Below, piece by piece: positions 31,465-42,631 of a stretch of 64,000 nucleotides of DNA (its first letter is position 1; each line of letters begins with the position of its first letter). The stretch comes from Chloroflexota bacterium (GTDB lineage Bacteria; Chloroflexota; UBA6077; JACCZL01), in assembly GCA_020850535.1 (NCBI GenBank), contig JADZEM010000118.1, forward strand, positions 62,001-126,000, given 5' to 3'. The notes beneath the pieces are model-generated. The model was given only the letters and a program-made list of their open reading frames with translations. It had not been told where the DNA came from and made no database searches. The position numbers and the translations under genes were made by a program.

Positions 31465-32280
31465 CTACCCGTCCAGCTCACCCTTCAGGAAGGCGATGAC
31501 CCGCTCAAAGGCGCGCGCGTCTTCCTGCAAGAAGGCGTGCCCGCCCTCGAACAGCTCCAACCGGGCGTTCGGGAGCTGCCGCAGCAACGCCTCCTGATTG
31601 GAGATCGGCGCGATGCCGTCGTACTTGCCGCCGCAGATGAACGTCTTCGCCGTGACGCCTGCGAGCCGCTCGAATGTGTCCAGGCCCTTGCGGGCCATGA
31701 GCTGGCGACGGTAGCCATCGGCGCGGCCGGGCTCGTCGGCTCCGACGCTTGCGCCGGCAAGGCCCTGCTCGACCAGTGTGGCGTACTCGTCGGGGTTGGC
31801 GGCTCGCCAGGCGGCGTCGCGGCGGGTATCTGCCAGGGCCAACTGCCGCTCGACGCGCTCCCGCGGCGTGTCGTTCAGGTGTTTGTGGAGTGGGTACGAT
31901 GCCCCACCGGCACCGCCGGTGCTGGTGCAGGCCAGGACGAGGCGGTCCACCCGCTCGGGATAGCGAATCGCCATCTCCTGGGCCACCATGCCGCCAAACG
32001 ACACGCCCATCACGTGGCAGCGATCCCAGCCCGCCGCGTCCAGCAGGGCAGCGGCGTCGGTGCCGTAGTCCGCCATGGTGTAGTCAGCCTCGGGCTTCGA
32101 CGTCTGGCCGAGGCCGCGCTGGTCGAAGGTCAGGATCTCGAACTCCGCGGCGACTGGCCGCTCAAAGATGCTCGGCTTGCGGCGAAGGTCGCCGCCGGTC
32201 CCGCTGATGTAGAGCAGGCGTGGGCCGCTGCCGGCCTGCTCGTAGTACATGGTGAGATCGCGAACCTGGATGAACGGCAT
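31465..32280 (-). CDS. Alpha/beta hydrolase
   Basis: A 271-residue alpha/beta-hydrolase-fold enzyme, probably cytoplasmic. The nucleophile elbow is GVSFGG (S94), the acid is probably D221 (GGKYDGIAP) and the base H248 (EGGHAF). The oxyanion-region motif differs slightly from HGxx, reading ISGTGGD. Related to 3-oxoadipate enol-lactonase-like and general esterase groups; the substrate is unknown. It lies 103 bp downstream of treZ on the same strand and may be the last gene of that transcript. A minor feature is an Ala/Gly-rich lid segment (GLAGASVGADEPG). Confidence 0.87.
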   Translation of the reverse strand: MPFIQVRDLTMYYEQAGSGPRLLYISGTGGDLRRKPSIFERPVAAEFEILTFDQRGLGQTSKPEADYTMADYGTDAAALLDAAGWDRCHVMGVSFGGMVAQEMAIRYPERVDRLVLACTSTGGAGGASYPLHKHLNDTPRERVERQLALADTRRDAAWRAANPDEYATLVEQGLAGASVGADEPGRADGYRRQLMARKGLDTFERLAGVTAKTFICGGKYDGIAPISNQEALLRQLPNARLELFEGGHAFLQEDARAFERVIAFLKGELDG

Positions 32281-32383
32281 GTCACCCCTCCCGTGCCGAG
32301 GTCGGCAGTGGGCAAGCGTAGGCCGCGAAGCAGGGGGCCGGCAAGCGGGCGTCCTGGGAGCGCGGATGTCCGCGCCCCAGACG

Positions 32384-34213
<1,830 letters not shown>

Positions 34214-34283
34214 GCCGACCACCCGGGCTGGCGCCCCCCGCTCCGACTTCGAGATGGGCGAAGGGGGGGTGAGGTCAGGGCGC

Positions 34284-35915
34284 TCATGCGTCTGTCTCCT
34301 CGGGTTCGGCTTCGACCACTGTCTCGGCCGCGTCCTCATCCTCTTCGGCGGGTGGCTCGGGCGCGGCCCAACGGGCCGTGGCCGCTGCAAGGTCGGCCAG
34401 CCAGGCGGCGTGATGGGGGTGGATCATGCCGTCAGTGAAGCGCCAGGCCCAGTTGTGCTCGGGCTGCCCGGGCACGTTCATGCGCCCCTCAGACCCCAGC
34501 TCGAGCAGATCCTGCAGCGGTGTCACCGCGATCTCGGCCACGCTCTGGTAGGCCAGCCGCGTCAAGTCCTGCGCGATCCTCGTGCCGTCCGTGCCGATGT
34601 ACCGCAGCACGGCCCGCTGCTCCTCGTGACTCAGACTGTGGAACCAGCCGACCGTGGTGTCGTTGTCGTGCGTCCCGGTATAGACGACGTAGCTGGGGTC
34701 GTAGTTGTGCGGGAGGTACGGATTCCTGCCCTTCGGCGTCCCGTGCACGTCGTCGCCAAACGCGAACTGGAGCACCTTCATGCCCGGGAAGGCCAGCGCC
34801 TCGCGCAGGGCGATCACGTCCGGGGTGATCTCGCCGAGGTCTTCCACGATCAGCGGGATGTGCCCGAACTCGGCCTCGACGGCGTCGAAGAGGTCCTTGC
34901 CGGGGCCGGGCACCCAGACGCCGTTGATGGCGGTCTCCTCGTCCGCCGGCACGCGCCAGTAGGCCGCGAAGCCCCTGAAGTGGTCGAGCCGGACCGTATC
35001 GACCAGCTCCAGCGTGGCGCGGAAGCGGTCGAGCCACCACCGATAGCCGTTCGCGGCCATCTTCTCCCAGTGGTAGAGCGGGTTGCCCCAGCGCTGGCCG
35101 GTCTTGCTGAAGGCGTCCGGCGGCACGCCGGCGACGGCGGTCGGGACGGCCCCCGCCATCTGGAACTGCTCCCGATGCACCCACACGTCCGCGCTGTCGA
35201 GCGCCACGAAGATCGGGATGTCGCCGACGATGATGATGCCGCGCTCGTTGGCGTACTGACGTACCGAGGCCCACTGTCCAAAGAAGATCCACTGGACCCA
35301 CTGGTGGAAGCGGACATCCTCGGCCAGCCGCTCGCGGGCAGCAGCCAGCGCGGCCGGCTCACGAAGCGCCAGCGGCTCCTCCCAGTCCATCCAGCCCGCG
35401 CCGCCGTGATCGTCCTTCAGGGCCATGAACAGGGCGAAGTCGTCCAGCCACGCGGCGTGACGCTGACCGAACTCAGCCAGCGACGCGCGCTCCTCATCCA
35501 CAGCCTGCCGTTCAAACCGCGCGAACGCCTTCCGCAGCCGCTCCTGCTTGAAGCTGTTCGCCGCCTCGAACTGGACCTTCTCGGGCGGGAAGTGCGGCGC
35601 GCGCAGGTCCGGCTCGTCGAGCCAGCCCCGCCCCATCAACTGATCGAGCGCGATCAGCAGCGGAAAGCCGGCGAACGCCGAGCTGGCAGCGTACGGTGAG
35701 TTGCCGAGGCCGACCGGTCCGAGCGGCATCATCTGCCAGACGGACTGCCGAGCCGCCTCCAGAAACTCCACGAAGCGGTACGCTGCCGCGCCGAGGTCGC
35801 CGACGCCGTGCGGCCCCGGCAGCGAGGTCGGATGCAGGAGGATGCCGGCCTTTCGAACCGTCGCCTCAGGCCCGGTGGTCGGCTGGTCAATGGTCAGGTC
35901 AGACGGCGACGTCAT
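34284..35915 (-). CDS. malQ: 4-alpha-glucanotransferase (amylomaltase)
   Basis: A 543-residue GH77 enzyme that transfers maltosyl/maltooligosyl units and lengthens short glucans. Motifs are GILLHPTSLPGPHGVGDLG at the N-terminus, the nucleophile in TVRLDHFRGF (D311), the acid/base in LIVEDLGEI (E358), and VYTGTHDNDTT. An acidic C-terminal tail (EEDEDAAETVVEAEPEE) is unusual. ATG 35915 overlaps the treY stop (ATGA), fixing the start and implying coupling. Placed between treY and treZ, it probably rebuilds chains too short for TreY, so that more glucan ends become trehalose. Confidence 0.95.
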   Translation of the reverse strand: MTSPSDLTIDQPTTGPEATVRKAGILLHPTSLPGPHGVGDLGAAAYRFVEFLEAARQSVWQMMPLGPVGLGNSPYAASSAFAGFPLLIALDQLMGRGWLDEPDLRAPHFPPEKVQFEAANSFKQERLRKAFARFERQAVDEERASLAEFGQRHAAWLDDFALFMALKDDHGGAGWMDWEEPLALREPAALAAARERLAEDVRFHQWVQWIFFGQWASVRQYANERGIIIVGDIPIFVALDSADVWVHREQFQMAGAVPTAVAGVPPDAFSKTGQRWGNPLYHWEKMAANGYRWWLDRFRATLELVDTVRLDHFRGFAAYWRVPADEETAINGVWVPGPGKDLFDAVEAEFGHIPLIVEDLGEITPDVIALREALAFPGMKVLQFAFGDDVHGTPKGRNPYLPHNYDPSYVVYTGTHDNDTTVGWFHSLSHEEQRAVLRYIGTDGTRIAQDLTRLAYQSVAEIAVTPLQDLLELGSEGRMNVPGQPEHNWAWRFTDGMIHPHHAAWLADLAAATARWAAPEPPAEEDEDAAETVVEAEPEETDA

Positions 35916-38900
35916 GGCGTCTCCCGTTGGAGCAAGATCACGGGGAAATCCGCCAACAGCGTACCGATTGGAAGCATTGAACGGGTACTCTCGGCCATGC
36001 GGCCACTGGCTCGCGCCGCGCCGCGCGTGCGGATGCGTTCGCCAGTCAGCAGGTTGCGGTACTGCTTGCCGCCAGCGTCTGGCAACAGCAAGTAGGTGTC
36101 GTCCCAGGCGCCCGGCTGGAAGGTCAGCGGAGCGTGGCCCCGGCTGCCGTCCCACTGATCGTCTGGTTCCAGCAGCCGGGTCACTATCCTCGGCACGGCC
36201 ACGATGATCTGATCGCCGTCGTGCTCCCGTGCGAAAGCGCAGAGGTGGTCGCCGAGCGGCCCATCGACGCGCAGCGGCAGGTACTCCCCGTGCGCCAACA
36301 ACTCGGGAAGGTCGCGCCGAAGCTGGAGCGCCTTCCAGGTCAGGTACAGCTTGGGGCGGCCGTCGTCCCAGTGGTCACGCAGCCGCCGTGCCAGACCCCG
36401 AAGCGGCGGCTCGCCATCGCGCTCGCTGGCATCGGCGGCTTCGGCCCTGGCCGCCGCGCGCTGCAACGAACCGAGACGCCGCTTGCGGAGGGCGTAGTCG
36501 ACCGGGCGTCGGTTGTCCGGGTCCACGAGGCTGAAGTCCCAGAGCTCGTTACCCTGATAGGTGTCAGGGACGCCTGGGACTGTCAGCTTCAGGAGCGCCT
36601 GCCCGAGGCTGTTGACGGCCCCGCTTCGCGCCACGATTCTCGCCAGCGACGCCAGGTCGTCGAGAAAACGGCGGCTGCGCTTCGGGTCGAGGATCGCCGC
36701 GACGAACCGCTGGATGGCCTCGTCGTAGGCCTCGTTCGGATTGATCCAACTGGTGTGGACTTTGGCCTCGCGCGTCGCCTTCGCCATGTACTCCTGGATG
36801 CGGTTCACGAAGGCTGCGCGGTTGTCGTCGGTCAGCCCCTCGAGCGGCCACGCGCCGAGGATGATCTGGTAGAGCAGATACTCGTCGTTGCTGGACGGCG
36901 CGTCATTGCCGTCAGCCGTGCCCTTGTGGCGCTGGTTGAGCTTCGACCAGCGGTTGATCGCGGTGCCCCACTCGCGCGGCAGCTCGGACAGGACCGAGAT
37001 GCGCGCCCGCACGTCCTCGCTGCGCTTGGTGTCGTGGGTTGAGGTCGACAGCATGGCATGCGGCCAGAGGCGCAGTCGCTCGGCGTTCTCGTGGTGGAAC
37101 TCTGGCACCGTGACGCCGAAGGCGTCTGGCTCGCCGCCGACCTCGTTGAGAGAGGCGAGCCGATTGTAGATGTAGAACGAGGTGTCCTCGACGGCCTTCG
37201 CCGTGACGGGACCGGTCGTTTGCTGCACCTTCTGGACGAACTCGAGCTGCTCCGCCTGGGCCGGCCAGTCCTCGGGGTCCATCGCTTCGAGCAGCAGGAT
37301 GCCGCGAATGAACTCGAAGATCGACGGCTCACTGGCCGGGTTGCGCCGCTTCGCCGTGGCGATGGCGACGTCGATGTGTGCCCGGTCCGTCTCGGAGATC
37401 GGCTGGCTGGTGATGTACGTCCTGTAGACCGGGAAGCAGGCGATCACCTCGCGGAGGGCGTCGCGCAGGGCAAACAGGGTGAAGTCGCGGTAGCGTCGCT
37501 CGCGCTCGGACAGTCGGTTGAGCTGCCACGCCAGCACGTTGATCTCGCTGGCGAGGCTGAGCGTCATGATCTGACGCTTCGAACGATAGATGAGGTCAGA
37601 GTACCGCACGCGGTCGCCGGTGAAGCGGCTGTACAGGTCGTCGAAGCGGGCGCGGTTCGACCGATCGACGAAGAGGCCGCCCACCGCGGTCATGAACTCG
37701 TAGCCGGTGGTGCCGTGCGCCGCCCAATCCGCTGGGAGCGACTCATTCTTCGCCAGGATCTTCTCGACCACCACGTACAGCGGCCGGTCCGCCGAGGTCA
37801 GCGCTTCTTCTTCGGCATCGTCGACGCCGTCGCCCAGGCGCTGGACGCAGTACTCTGACTGGAGCCTGACGAGATACTGGGCCGGATCGCGCAGGCCGTC
37901 CGGGTGGTCGATCCGCAGCCCGTGCGCGTCGCCCTGGCGCAGGATGTCGAAGATCAGTCGATGGGCCGCCGCGAACACGTCCGGCTGCTCCATCCGCAGC
38001 GCCGCAAGGGTGTTGACGTCGAAGAAGCGCCGGTAGTTGATCTCCTGGGACGCGACGCGCCAGTAGGCCAGCCGATACGCCTGGACTTCCAGGATCTCGT
38101 GCAGCAGATCGAAGGTGCGGGAGTCGCCCACGCGGCCGTTCAGCCGCCCGATCTCCAGCTCGATCTCGTCCTGCACCTCACGGTCGGCCAGCGCGAGCGC
38201 GTTCAGGCGTCGCTTGACCACGTCTTTCTCACGGTTGTGCTCGGAAACCTGATCGGGCGTCGGGTCGTGGTGTGAGGGCAGGTACGAGATCGCGGTCAGG
38301 ATGCTCTGCAGCTCGACCAGGGACTCGTCGTCGATGGACCGGACTCGCCCCAGCCGCTCGCACGGACTGGTGAGAATCATCGCGTAGCTGGTCGGCGCGA
38401 CCGGCAGGATGTGCTCGTAGTATTCGACGAAGAACGCGCCGTCACGGAACGCCAGCCGCAGCTCGCCGTTCTCCAGCACGCGCCCGTACTGATCCCCGAG
38501 GATCGGCAACAGCACCTTGTTGCGCAGCTCGGCCTGGAGCGGCGACCAGTCGATGTCGAAGTACGAGGCGTAGGTCGAGATCGGCCCGTTTTCGAGGACG
38601 TCGTTCCACCAGCTGTTGAGGTTGGACCCGACGCCCATGTGGTTTGGCACCACGTCGAGCACCTGGCTCATGCCACGCTCGCGCAGGGCGGCCGCGAGCG
38701 CCGCGAATTGCTCGGGCGTGCCGATAGCCGGGTTGATCTCGCTGTGGTCCGACACGTCGTAGCCGTGCAGGCTGTCCGGACCGGCCTTCAGAAACGGTGA
38801 GGCGTAGACGTCCGAGATGCCGAGATCGTCCAGGTACGGGACGATCTTGAGGGCGTCTCGGAAGGTGAACAGATGGTTGAACTGCAGGCGATAGGTTGCT

Positions 38901-38926
38901 CGGGGGATGCGGAGCGGTTCGGTCAC
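35912..38926 (-). CDS. treY: Malto-oligosyltrehalose synthase
   Basis: A roughly 1004-residue GH13 enzyme that turns the reducing-end alpha-1,4 bond of maltooligosaccharides into alpha,alpha-1,1, giving maltooligosyltrehalose. Diagnostic features are RIPRATYRLQFNHLFTFRDA at the start, DVYASPFLKAGPDSLHGYDV, LDVVPNHMGV, the nucleophile region GLRIDHPDGLRDP, VEKILAKNE and the C-terminal PGVPDTYQGNELWDFSLVDPDNR. GTG 38926 is the likely start since homology begins there; in-frame ATGs at 39010 and 39037 would add unconserved residues. It is the first gene of treY-malQ-treZ. The product pair TreY/TreZ makes trehalose from glycogen or starch. Confidence 0.94.
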   Translation of the reverse strand: MTEPLRIPRATYRLQFNHLFTFRDALKIVPYLDDLGISDVYASPFLKAGPDSLHGYDVSDHSEINPAIGTPEQFAALAAALRERGMSQVLDVVPNHMGVGSNLNSWWNDVLENGPISTYASYFDIDWSPLQAELRNKVLLPILGDQYGRVLENGELRLAFRDGAFFVEYYEHILPVAPTSYAMILTSPCERLGRVRSIDDESLVELQSILTAISYLPSHHDPTPDQVSEHNREKDVVKRRLNALALADREVQDEIELEIGRLNGRVGDSRTFDLLHEILEVQAYRLAYWRVASQEINYRRFFDVNTLAALRMEQPDVFAAAHRLIFDILRQGDAHGLRIDHPDGLRDPAQYLVRLQSEYCVQRLGDGVDDAEEEALTSADRPLYVVVEKILAKNESLPADWAAHGTTGYEFMTAVGGLFVDRSNRARFDDLYSRFTGDRVRYSDLIYRSKRQIMTLSLASEINVLAWQLNRLSERERRYRDFTLFALRDALREVIACFPVYRTYITSQPISETDRAHIDVAIATAKRRNPASEPSIFEFIRGILLLEAMDPEDWPAQAEQLEFVQKVQQTTGPVTAKAVEDTSFYIYNRLASLNEVGGEPDAFGVTVPEFHHENAERLRLWPHAMLSTSTHDTKRSEDVRARISVLSELPREWGTAINRWSKLNQRHKGTADGNDAPSSNDEYLLYQIILGAWPLEGLTDDNRAAFVNRIQEYMAKATREAKVHTSWINPNEAYDEAIQRFVAAILDPKRSRRFLDDLASLARIVARSGAVNSLGQALLKLTVPGVPDTYQGNELWDFSLVDPDNRRPVDYALRKRRLGSLQRAAARAEAADASERDGEPPLRGLARRLRDHWDDGRPKLYLTWKALQLRRDLPELLAHGEYLPLRVDGPLGDHLCAFAREHDGDQIIVAVPRIVTRLLEPDDQWDGSRGHAPLTFQPGAWDDTYLLLPDAGGKQYRNLLTGERIRTRGAARASGRMAESTRSMLPIGTLLADFPVILLQRETP

Positions 38927-39045
38927 GCGGCCACCAGTGGACGCCGCGCCGGCCCAAAAGCCGTCTGGCGTCGAATGAGCGAGAGCGCGGTGCTCATGCG
39001 AGGGCTGCATATGACGCAAGAGACGTGCCACGAGCAAGGGCCCGG

Positions 39046-39282
39046 CCTATCCAGCCAGGGCGATTGCACGTTGAGCTTGCCGTGCAGCGTGGTCGGGGCT
39101 TGAAAGCCCCGCCTACCATCCTGCAGTCGCTTCGCGACGCTCCAGTCTCGCCCGTCGATGCTCTGCCCGGCGTCCGTCGCGCAGCGACGGAATGACTGTA
39201 GGCGGGGGTTTCAATCCCCGACTGCGCGTTTCACGATGATATGGGAACACCGACGAACGTGCAATCGCCCGGCCTATCCAGG
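39046..39282 (-). mobile_element. MITE-like element, copy 4 with near-perfect target duplication
   Basis: The 217-bp element (39056-39272) has ends CAGGGCGATTGCACGTT and AACGTGCAATCGCCCGG (16 of 17 complementary). The flanks CCTATCCAGC (39046-39055) and CCTATCCAGG (39273-39282) match at 9 of 10, and a longer 15-bp direct repeat (39040-39054 and 39267-39281) is shared. The arms are in the opposite direction to copies 1-3. When the whole element is flipped, its core orientation agrees with copy 1, not copy 3. It is the most diverged copy, with hairpins CGGGGCTTGAAAGCCCCG and CGGGGATTGAAACCCCCG. Confidence 0.88.
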
Positions 39283-39664
39283 TGCGGTCGTCGCCCGTTC
39301 GTGGGCGCCGTTCTCGCCCATTCGTGGGCCTTGCCCCGTGCGTCCCCCGCACCGCCCTCCACGTGTGCACACTGTACCGCGCGTCCCGGGCGGCACGCTG
39401 GCGGCTGGTTGTATCATCCTGGCCGGCCGCCCTGGTTCGCACTGGTCGTGGTTCCTCGGGCAGCCCACCATCCGACGCTGGCCTTTCACCATGCACGCAC
39501 CCCGGATCGTTTTGCCCGCGCCGCGCCCTGTGGATCCGATCTGCCAGGCCGGCGCTCAGGTGCTGGTGGCGACCCATCCGACGCCGTCCATGCGCGGGCG
39601 CGCTCGGCCACCCAGGAGCAGAGTTGAATCGACCGACGAGTAGCCCGACCGCCGAGGTGCCGGT
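39283..39664. other. 382-bp intergenic region before the glycan island
   Basis: Two 16-bp direct repeats TCGCCC(G/A)TTCGTGGGC (39291-39306 and 39314-39329) lie 23 bp apart start to start, each with self-complementary GCCC/GGGC ends. A TATCAT at 39412-39417 could be a -10 box. No convincing gene is present. It probably holds the promoter of the GT2-SDR gene. Confidence 0.45.
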
Positions 39665-41419
39665 GTGAGCGACCCCCAGAGCCAGCGGACGGCGATCCCC
39701 TGGGCCACGCGGTCGCTGAGCGTCTTCGTCGCGGCCTACAACGAGCTGGAGAACCTCGCGCCGACGGTCGAGACGATCTTGCGCTCGCTGCGCGTCTCCA
39801 TCGAAGACTACGAGATCATCATCGTGGACGACGGCAGCACCGACGGCACCTACGAGGTCGCCGACGATCTCGCGGCCCGCTACCCGACCGTGCGCGTCGT
39901 GCACAACGAGCGCAACATGGGGCTGGGGTACGGCTTCATGCGGGCGATCCAGGTCGCCACGAAGGAGTCGTGGGTCTTTGTGCCCGGCGACAACACCTGG
40001 CCGTATCGTTCGCTGCACGAGCTGTTCGGGAACCTCGGCAAGGCCGACGTCGTCACGACGTACACCACCAATCCCGAGATCCGGTCGTTGCCGCGCCGGC
40101 TGCTGTCGACCACCTACACCACCGGCCTGAACGCGGCGTTCGGGCTGAACATGCGCTACTACAACGGGTTGACGATCTACCCGACCGCCTGGCTCCGTGC
40201 GAACGCCCCGAGCTCCTACGGCTTTGCGTCGATGGCCGAGACGCTGCTCAAGGCGGTTCACCAGGGTCTCTCGTTCATCGAGGTGGCGTGCGCCATCGAG
40301 GAGCGGGCAAGCGGCCGGTCGAAGGCCGTCACGCTGAGCGGCGTCAAGGGCATCCTCACGACCATCGGGAAGGTGTGGATCGATCTGCGGCTCCGCTCGC
40401 GGCGCGGCCCGCACGCCACGCTCGGGATGCTGGGTCCGGCCGGCGCGCGGCCCCACGAGACCGGCCTCGACGGCTTCAGCACGAACGGTACGGCCGACGC
40501 CGCGCACCACGCGCCGCTGCTGCCGCCCGCCGAGAAGCCGTTGACGGTGGTGGTAGCTGGCGGCAGCTCGGGTATCGGCGCGGAGCTGACGACATCGCTG
40601 GCGAAGGCCGGCCACGCCGTCTACGTCTGCGCCCGCCGCCAGGATCGACTCGACGCCGTGACTGATAACAACACCGTGGCGCAGGGCTACGTCTGCGACG
40701 TCGCGGACGAGTCTCAGGTGCAGGCGTTCGCGCGATGGCTGGCGGGGCGGACGTCGACCGTTGACGTGTTGCTCAACTGCGCCGGCACCTTCGGGCCCAT
40801 CGGTCCGCTCGACCAGACCGACAGCGCCGAGTGGCTGGATACCATCAAGACGAACCTGTTCGGCACCTATCTGGTCACCAAACACCTGATGCCGCTGCTG
40901 GCCGGCTCCGACGACCCCCGCATCCTGAATTTCTCCGGCGGCGGTGCGTTCAGCCCGTTCCCGAACTACAGCGCCTATGCCTGCTCCAAGGCGGCCGTCG
41001 TCCGGCTCACCGAGTGCCTGGCGGCGGAGTTGGCCCCGCGCGGGATCACCGTCAACGCCGTGGCGCCCGGCTTCGTCCCGACCGAAGCCCACCACAAGAC
41101 GCTGGCGGTCGGCGCAGAGAAGGCCGGGGCGCTCCACTACCAGCGCACGAAGGCGGTGCTGGCGGAGGGCGGCGCGTCGCTGGCGACGGTCGTCCAGTGC
41201 GTCGGGCTGCTGCTGTCGGCCAGGATGCGCGGGCTGACTGGCAAGACGATCAGCGCCAACTTCGACCCCTGGCGCACCCAGGCGTTTGCCGAGCGGCTGG
41301 CCGACATCACCCGGTCGGATCTCTGGACGATGCGCCGCGTGAACATCGTCAACCTGCCGGAAGGCTCGCTGCGGACCGCCCTCAGCGAGGCCTGGGCCAA
41401 CTTCGGGGCGCGCCGATGA
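39665..41419 (+). CDS. Fusion of GT2 glycosyltransferase and short-chain dehydrogenase/reductase
   Basis: A 584-residue two-domain protein. Residues about 15-250 are a GT-A glycosyltransferase of the DPM1/GtrB type (FVAAYNELEN, IIIVDDGSTDGT at 52-62). The usual DxD is replaced by VPGDN near 106-110, as in the GT2 at 47190. Residues about 290-584 are an SDR with GGSSGIG in the NAD(P)-binding turn, NCAG, and a YxxxK pair in YACSK. The C-terminal extension (GKTISANFDPW...SDLWTMRRVN) is shared with the SDR at 42632. It may modify a lipid-linked sugar and reduce or epimerise it. The GTG start at 39665 has GAGG 7 bp upstream. Its stop overlaps the next gene. Confidence 0.85.
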   Translation: MSDPQSQRTAIPWATRSLSVFVAAYNELENLAPTVETILRSLRVSIEDYEIIIVDDGSTDGTYEVADDLAARYPTVRVVHNERNMGLGYGFMRAIQVATKESWVFVPGDNTWPYRSLHELFGNLGKADVVTTYTTNPEIRSLPRRLLSTTYTTGLNAAFGLNMRYYNGLTIYPTAWLRANAPSSYGFASMAETLLKAVHQGLSFIEVACAIEERASGRSKAVTLSGVKGILTTIGKVWIDLRLRSRRGPHATLGMLGPAGARPHETGLDGFSTNGTADAAHHAPLLPPAEKPLTVVVAGGSSGIGAELTTSLAKAGHAVYVCARRQDRLDAVTDNNTVAQGYVCDVADESQVQAFARWLAGRTSTVDVLLNCAGTFGPIGPLDQTDSAEWLDTIKTNLFGTYLVTKHLMPLLAGSDDPRILNFSGGGAFSPFPNYSAYACSKAAVVRLTECLAAELAPRGITVNAVAPGFVPTEAHHKTLAVGAEKAGALHYQRTKAVLAEGGASLATVVQCVGLLLSARMRGLTGKTISANFDPWRTQAFAERLADITRSDLWTMRRVNIVNLPEGSLRTALSEAWANFGARR

Positions 41420-42441
41420 GCGGGCGGCTGGGGACCAGTATCAAGATCGGCCTCGGCTTCGTGGTCAGCGCCATCTGCCTCTGGCTTGCCATCCGCAACG
41501 CCCCGATCTCCGAGCTGTCGGCGGCGGCGACGCAGGTCAACTGGGCCTGGGTTGCCGTGGCCGGCCTGACCGTCGCCATCTCGCTGTGGGCGCGCGGCTG
41601 TCGCTGGAAGGTGCTGTTGGGCGGGCGCGGCACCAGCATGGAGTACTTCTGGGCACAGTCTATCGGCAGCCTGCTGACGAACGTCTTCCCACTGCGGGCC
41701 GGCGAGGCCGGCCGCGTGGTGATCGTCAGCCGGCAGGTGGGCATCCCGCTGGTGCAGGTCGGGGCCAGCCTCGTGCTGGAGCGGGCGGTAGACCTCGCCG
41801 TCATCCTGACGCTGATGACCGTGCTGCTGCTGGTCATGGATGTGCCCTGGCAGGTTACTGCGACCGGCCTCGCGCTGGGCGCGGCGATGGCCGTGGCCTG
41901 GATCGGCGTGGTCGTCCTGCTGATCTTCGGCGGCCGCCTGACCGGGCTGGTCGAGTCGATTGCAGATCGCCTGCCCGGCCGCTTCCAGCAGCTGGCGTTG
42001 GACTCATGGAGCCACCTGCTCGTCGCGCTCGACCCCCTGCGCGATGTTCGGGTCGTCGGACAGATCGTGCTCTGGTCGGTGCTGATCTGGGCGATGGGCG
42101 TCGGCGGATTCTGGGCGGCCATCGAGGCGGTCGTGCCCGGCGCAGGCCCGATCGAGCCGGCCTTCGCCCTGGTGGCCGTGGCGCTGGGCGTGGCCCTGCC
42201 CTCCAGCCCCGGGTTCATCGGCGTCTTCCACTTGATCGGGCAGCAGGCCCTCGCCGCGCCGTTCCCCGAGCGCTACAACGACACGCAGGCCGTCCTCATC
42301 GCCATCCTGAATCACGCGGCCTACTACCTGACCTCGACGCTCCTGGGGGTGATCGGGCTGGCCCGGCTCGGCATCTCACTTGGCGCCGTGCGACATGCAG
42401 CCCCGACGGCCGAAGCCGAGGCAGCCCCGACCCGACCGTAG
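41416..42441 (+). CDS. Lysylphosphatidylglycerol synthase TM-domain/AglD-like (UPF0104) membrane protein
   Basis: A 341-residue polytopic protein with seven or eight helices. Family features are ARGCRWKVLL near the first loop, LLTNVFPLRAGEAGRVVIVSRQ, LVLERAVDLAVIL, and LPSSPGFIGVFHLIGQQAL. Proteins of this group are fused to or near glycosyltransferases and are thought to move or present lipid-linked substrates; the exact function is unsettled. ATG 41416 overlaps the stop of the GT2-SDR fusion (ATGA), so the two are coupled, which supports a common lipid-linked glycan step. Confidence 0.88.
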   Translation: MSGRLGTSIKIGLGFVVSAICLWLAIRNAPISELSAAATQVNWAWVAVAGLTVAISLWARGCRWKVLLGGRGTSMEYFWAQSIGSLLTNVFPLRAGEAGRVVIVSRQVGIPLVQVGASLVLERAVDLAVILTLMTVLLLVMDVPWQVTATGLALGAAMAVAWIGVVVLLIFGGRLTGLVESIADRLPGRFQQLALDSWSHLLVALDPLRDVRVVGQIVLWSVLIWAMGVGGFWAAIEAVVPGAGPIEPAFALVAVALGVALPSSPGFIGVFHLIGQQALAAPFPERYNDTQAVLIAILNHAAYYLTSTLLGVIGLARLGISLGAVRHAAPTAEAEAAPTRP

Positions 42442-42585
42442 TTCGTCGCGGAGCGGCCGCCGGTTGCATCAGGACTGTCGTCGGCCGCGTCCGGTACGAA
42501 TGGCCGACGCGCGGGCGATCCCGTATCGCCTGGGCTGCCCGTTTCTCCCCGTATCGTGACGACTCCGGTCGTCGGTCAGGGATGC

Positions 42586-42608
42586 GTGGCGAGCGCGACG
42601 CTCGCCAC
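42586..42608. other. 10-bp perfect hairpin
   Basis: GTGGCGAGCG (42586-42595) with loop CGA and its complement at 42599-42608. It lies 24 bp before the next start codon, so it could affect translation or be a terminator without a T-tract. Confidence 0.4.
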
Positions 42609-42631
42609 GACGTGAGTGCGGGAGATGCGCC

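Noticed and set aside
39158-39643. A 161-codon frame upstream of the GT2-SDR gene
   Set aside because: It begins within MITE copy 4 and has no domain or ribosome-binding site.
40831-41415. N-terminal extension of the UPF0104-like protein
   Set aside because: This part is out of frame with the real SDR domain it overlaps; the ATGA overlap at 41416 is a better start.
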